Part shown: one piece after another, positions 63,918-64,000 of the stretch
Position numbering within the stretch: the first letter of the stretch is position 1
How the letters are laid out: each line of letters opens with the position of its first letter
Assembly: GCF_900199185.1 (NCBI RefSeq)
Contig: NZ_OBMI01000002.1
Coordinates: 682,001 to 746,000, forward strand
Reading direction: 5' to 3'
Source: Sphingomonas guangdongensis
GTDB taxonomy: Bacteria > Pseudomonadota > Alphaproteobacteria > Sphingomonadales > Sphingomonadaceae
DNA length: 64,000 nt
The notes under the pieces: generated by a model
What the model saw: only the letters and a program-made list of their open reading frames with translations
What the model was told of the DNA's origin: nothing
Databases searched by the model: none
Made by a program: the position numbers and the translations under genes

Positions 63918-64000
63918 TCAGCCCTGCGCGGGCTGGTCCTCCGCAGTCACCTCGGCAGTGGCGCCCGGCTCGGCGTTGGGATCATAGTCCTCGGTGAAGC
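63918..64000 (-). CDS. C-terminal end of an unidentified protein
   Basis: The last 26 codons of a minus-strand gene end at a TGA at 63918-63920. The encoded tail is acidic and probably disordered (DYDPNAEPGATAEVTAEDQP then AQG). The rest lies outside the window, so I cannot name it. The 17-bp hairpin just beyond the stop supports this being a real gene end. Confidence 0.5.
   Translation of the reverse strand, partial: FTEDYDPNAEPGATAEVTAEDQPAQG

Overview
The window reads as a chromosomal segment of an alphaproteobacterium of the order Sphingomonadales, most likely Sphingomonas or a close relative. The evidence is high GC with dense, often overlapping genes (ATGA, GTGA and TGATG junctions), a lexA promoter with the alphaproteobacterial GAAC-N7-GAAC SOS box, an RcdA-family (DUF1465) protein, a DksA with a cysteine-poor zinc finger, a VPAPP-type PEP-CTERM protein, and sphingomonad-like gene sets such as gltX-gltA-comEC, trpGDC-moaC and mreBCD-mrdA-rodA. 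I see no prophage, insertion sequence, integrase or CRISPR array. The only RNA gene I can support is one tRNA-Lys.

Layout. 1-4.3 kb: end of a NamZ-type (DUF1343) muramidase, an NTase-like membrane protein, a DUF2336 protein and a histidine kinase lacking its histidine. 4.4-9.6 kb: gltX-gltA and a small membrane gene on the minus strand, divergent from comEC. 9.5-19.0 kb: an accessory surface/lipid region with an asparagine-synthase-type amidotransferase, a polysaccharide flippase, two NTP transferases, a Tam41-like lipid-phosphate cytidylyltransferase, an LCB5/YegS lipid kinase, a DUF2141 protein, a CDP-alcohol phosphatidyltransferase and a TagF-like glycerophosphotransferase. 19.2-21.1 kb: a frameshifted YafY regulator, a DUF1330 protein and lexA. 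21.1-32 kb: molybdopterin genes (moeA, moaC) and trpC/D/G/E, interrupted by tonB, a GH130 glycosidase and two plus-strand genes, then ppiD.

32-41.3 kb: housekeeping genes (tpiA, M17 aminopeptidase, HIT protein, rimO, K+ channel, surE, serS). 41.3-45.4 kb: a stress and cell-cycle flavoured stretch (host-attachment protein, low-complexity PEP-CTERM protein, dksA, PilZ, two DUF465 proteins, RcdA). 45.5-51.8 kb: nitronate monooxygenase, M1 aminopeptidase, pit plus its DUF47 partner, exonuclease III. 51.8-55.2 kb: an SDR / formaldehyde-dehydrogenase-like ADH / SRPBCC / ferritin-like DUF892 operon. 55.4-61.1 kb: tRNA-Lys and the rod-shape operon mreB-mreC-mreD-mrdA-rodA. 61.2-64 kb: mutL, small membrane genes and a strong terminator.

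The best candidate for an undescribed system is the 11.4-19.0 kb region. Its minus-strand genes could phosphorylate a lipid, activate it with CTP, make CDP-alcohols and transfer phosphoalcohol groups, which would amount to an uncharacterised phospholipid or sphingophospholipid headgroup pathway. This is inference from families and gene order. Other notable points are two genes that appear to start at non-canonical codons (ATC for the amidotransferase, CTG for moeA), the YafY frameshift, and 100-bp inverted repeats at gene ends.
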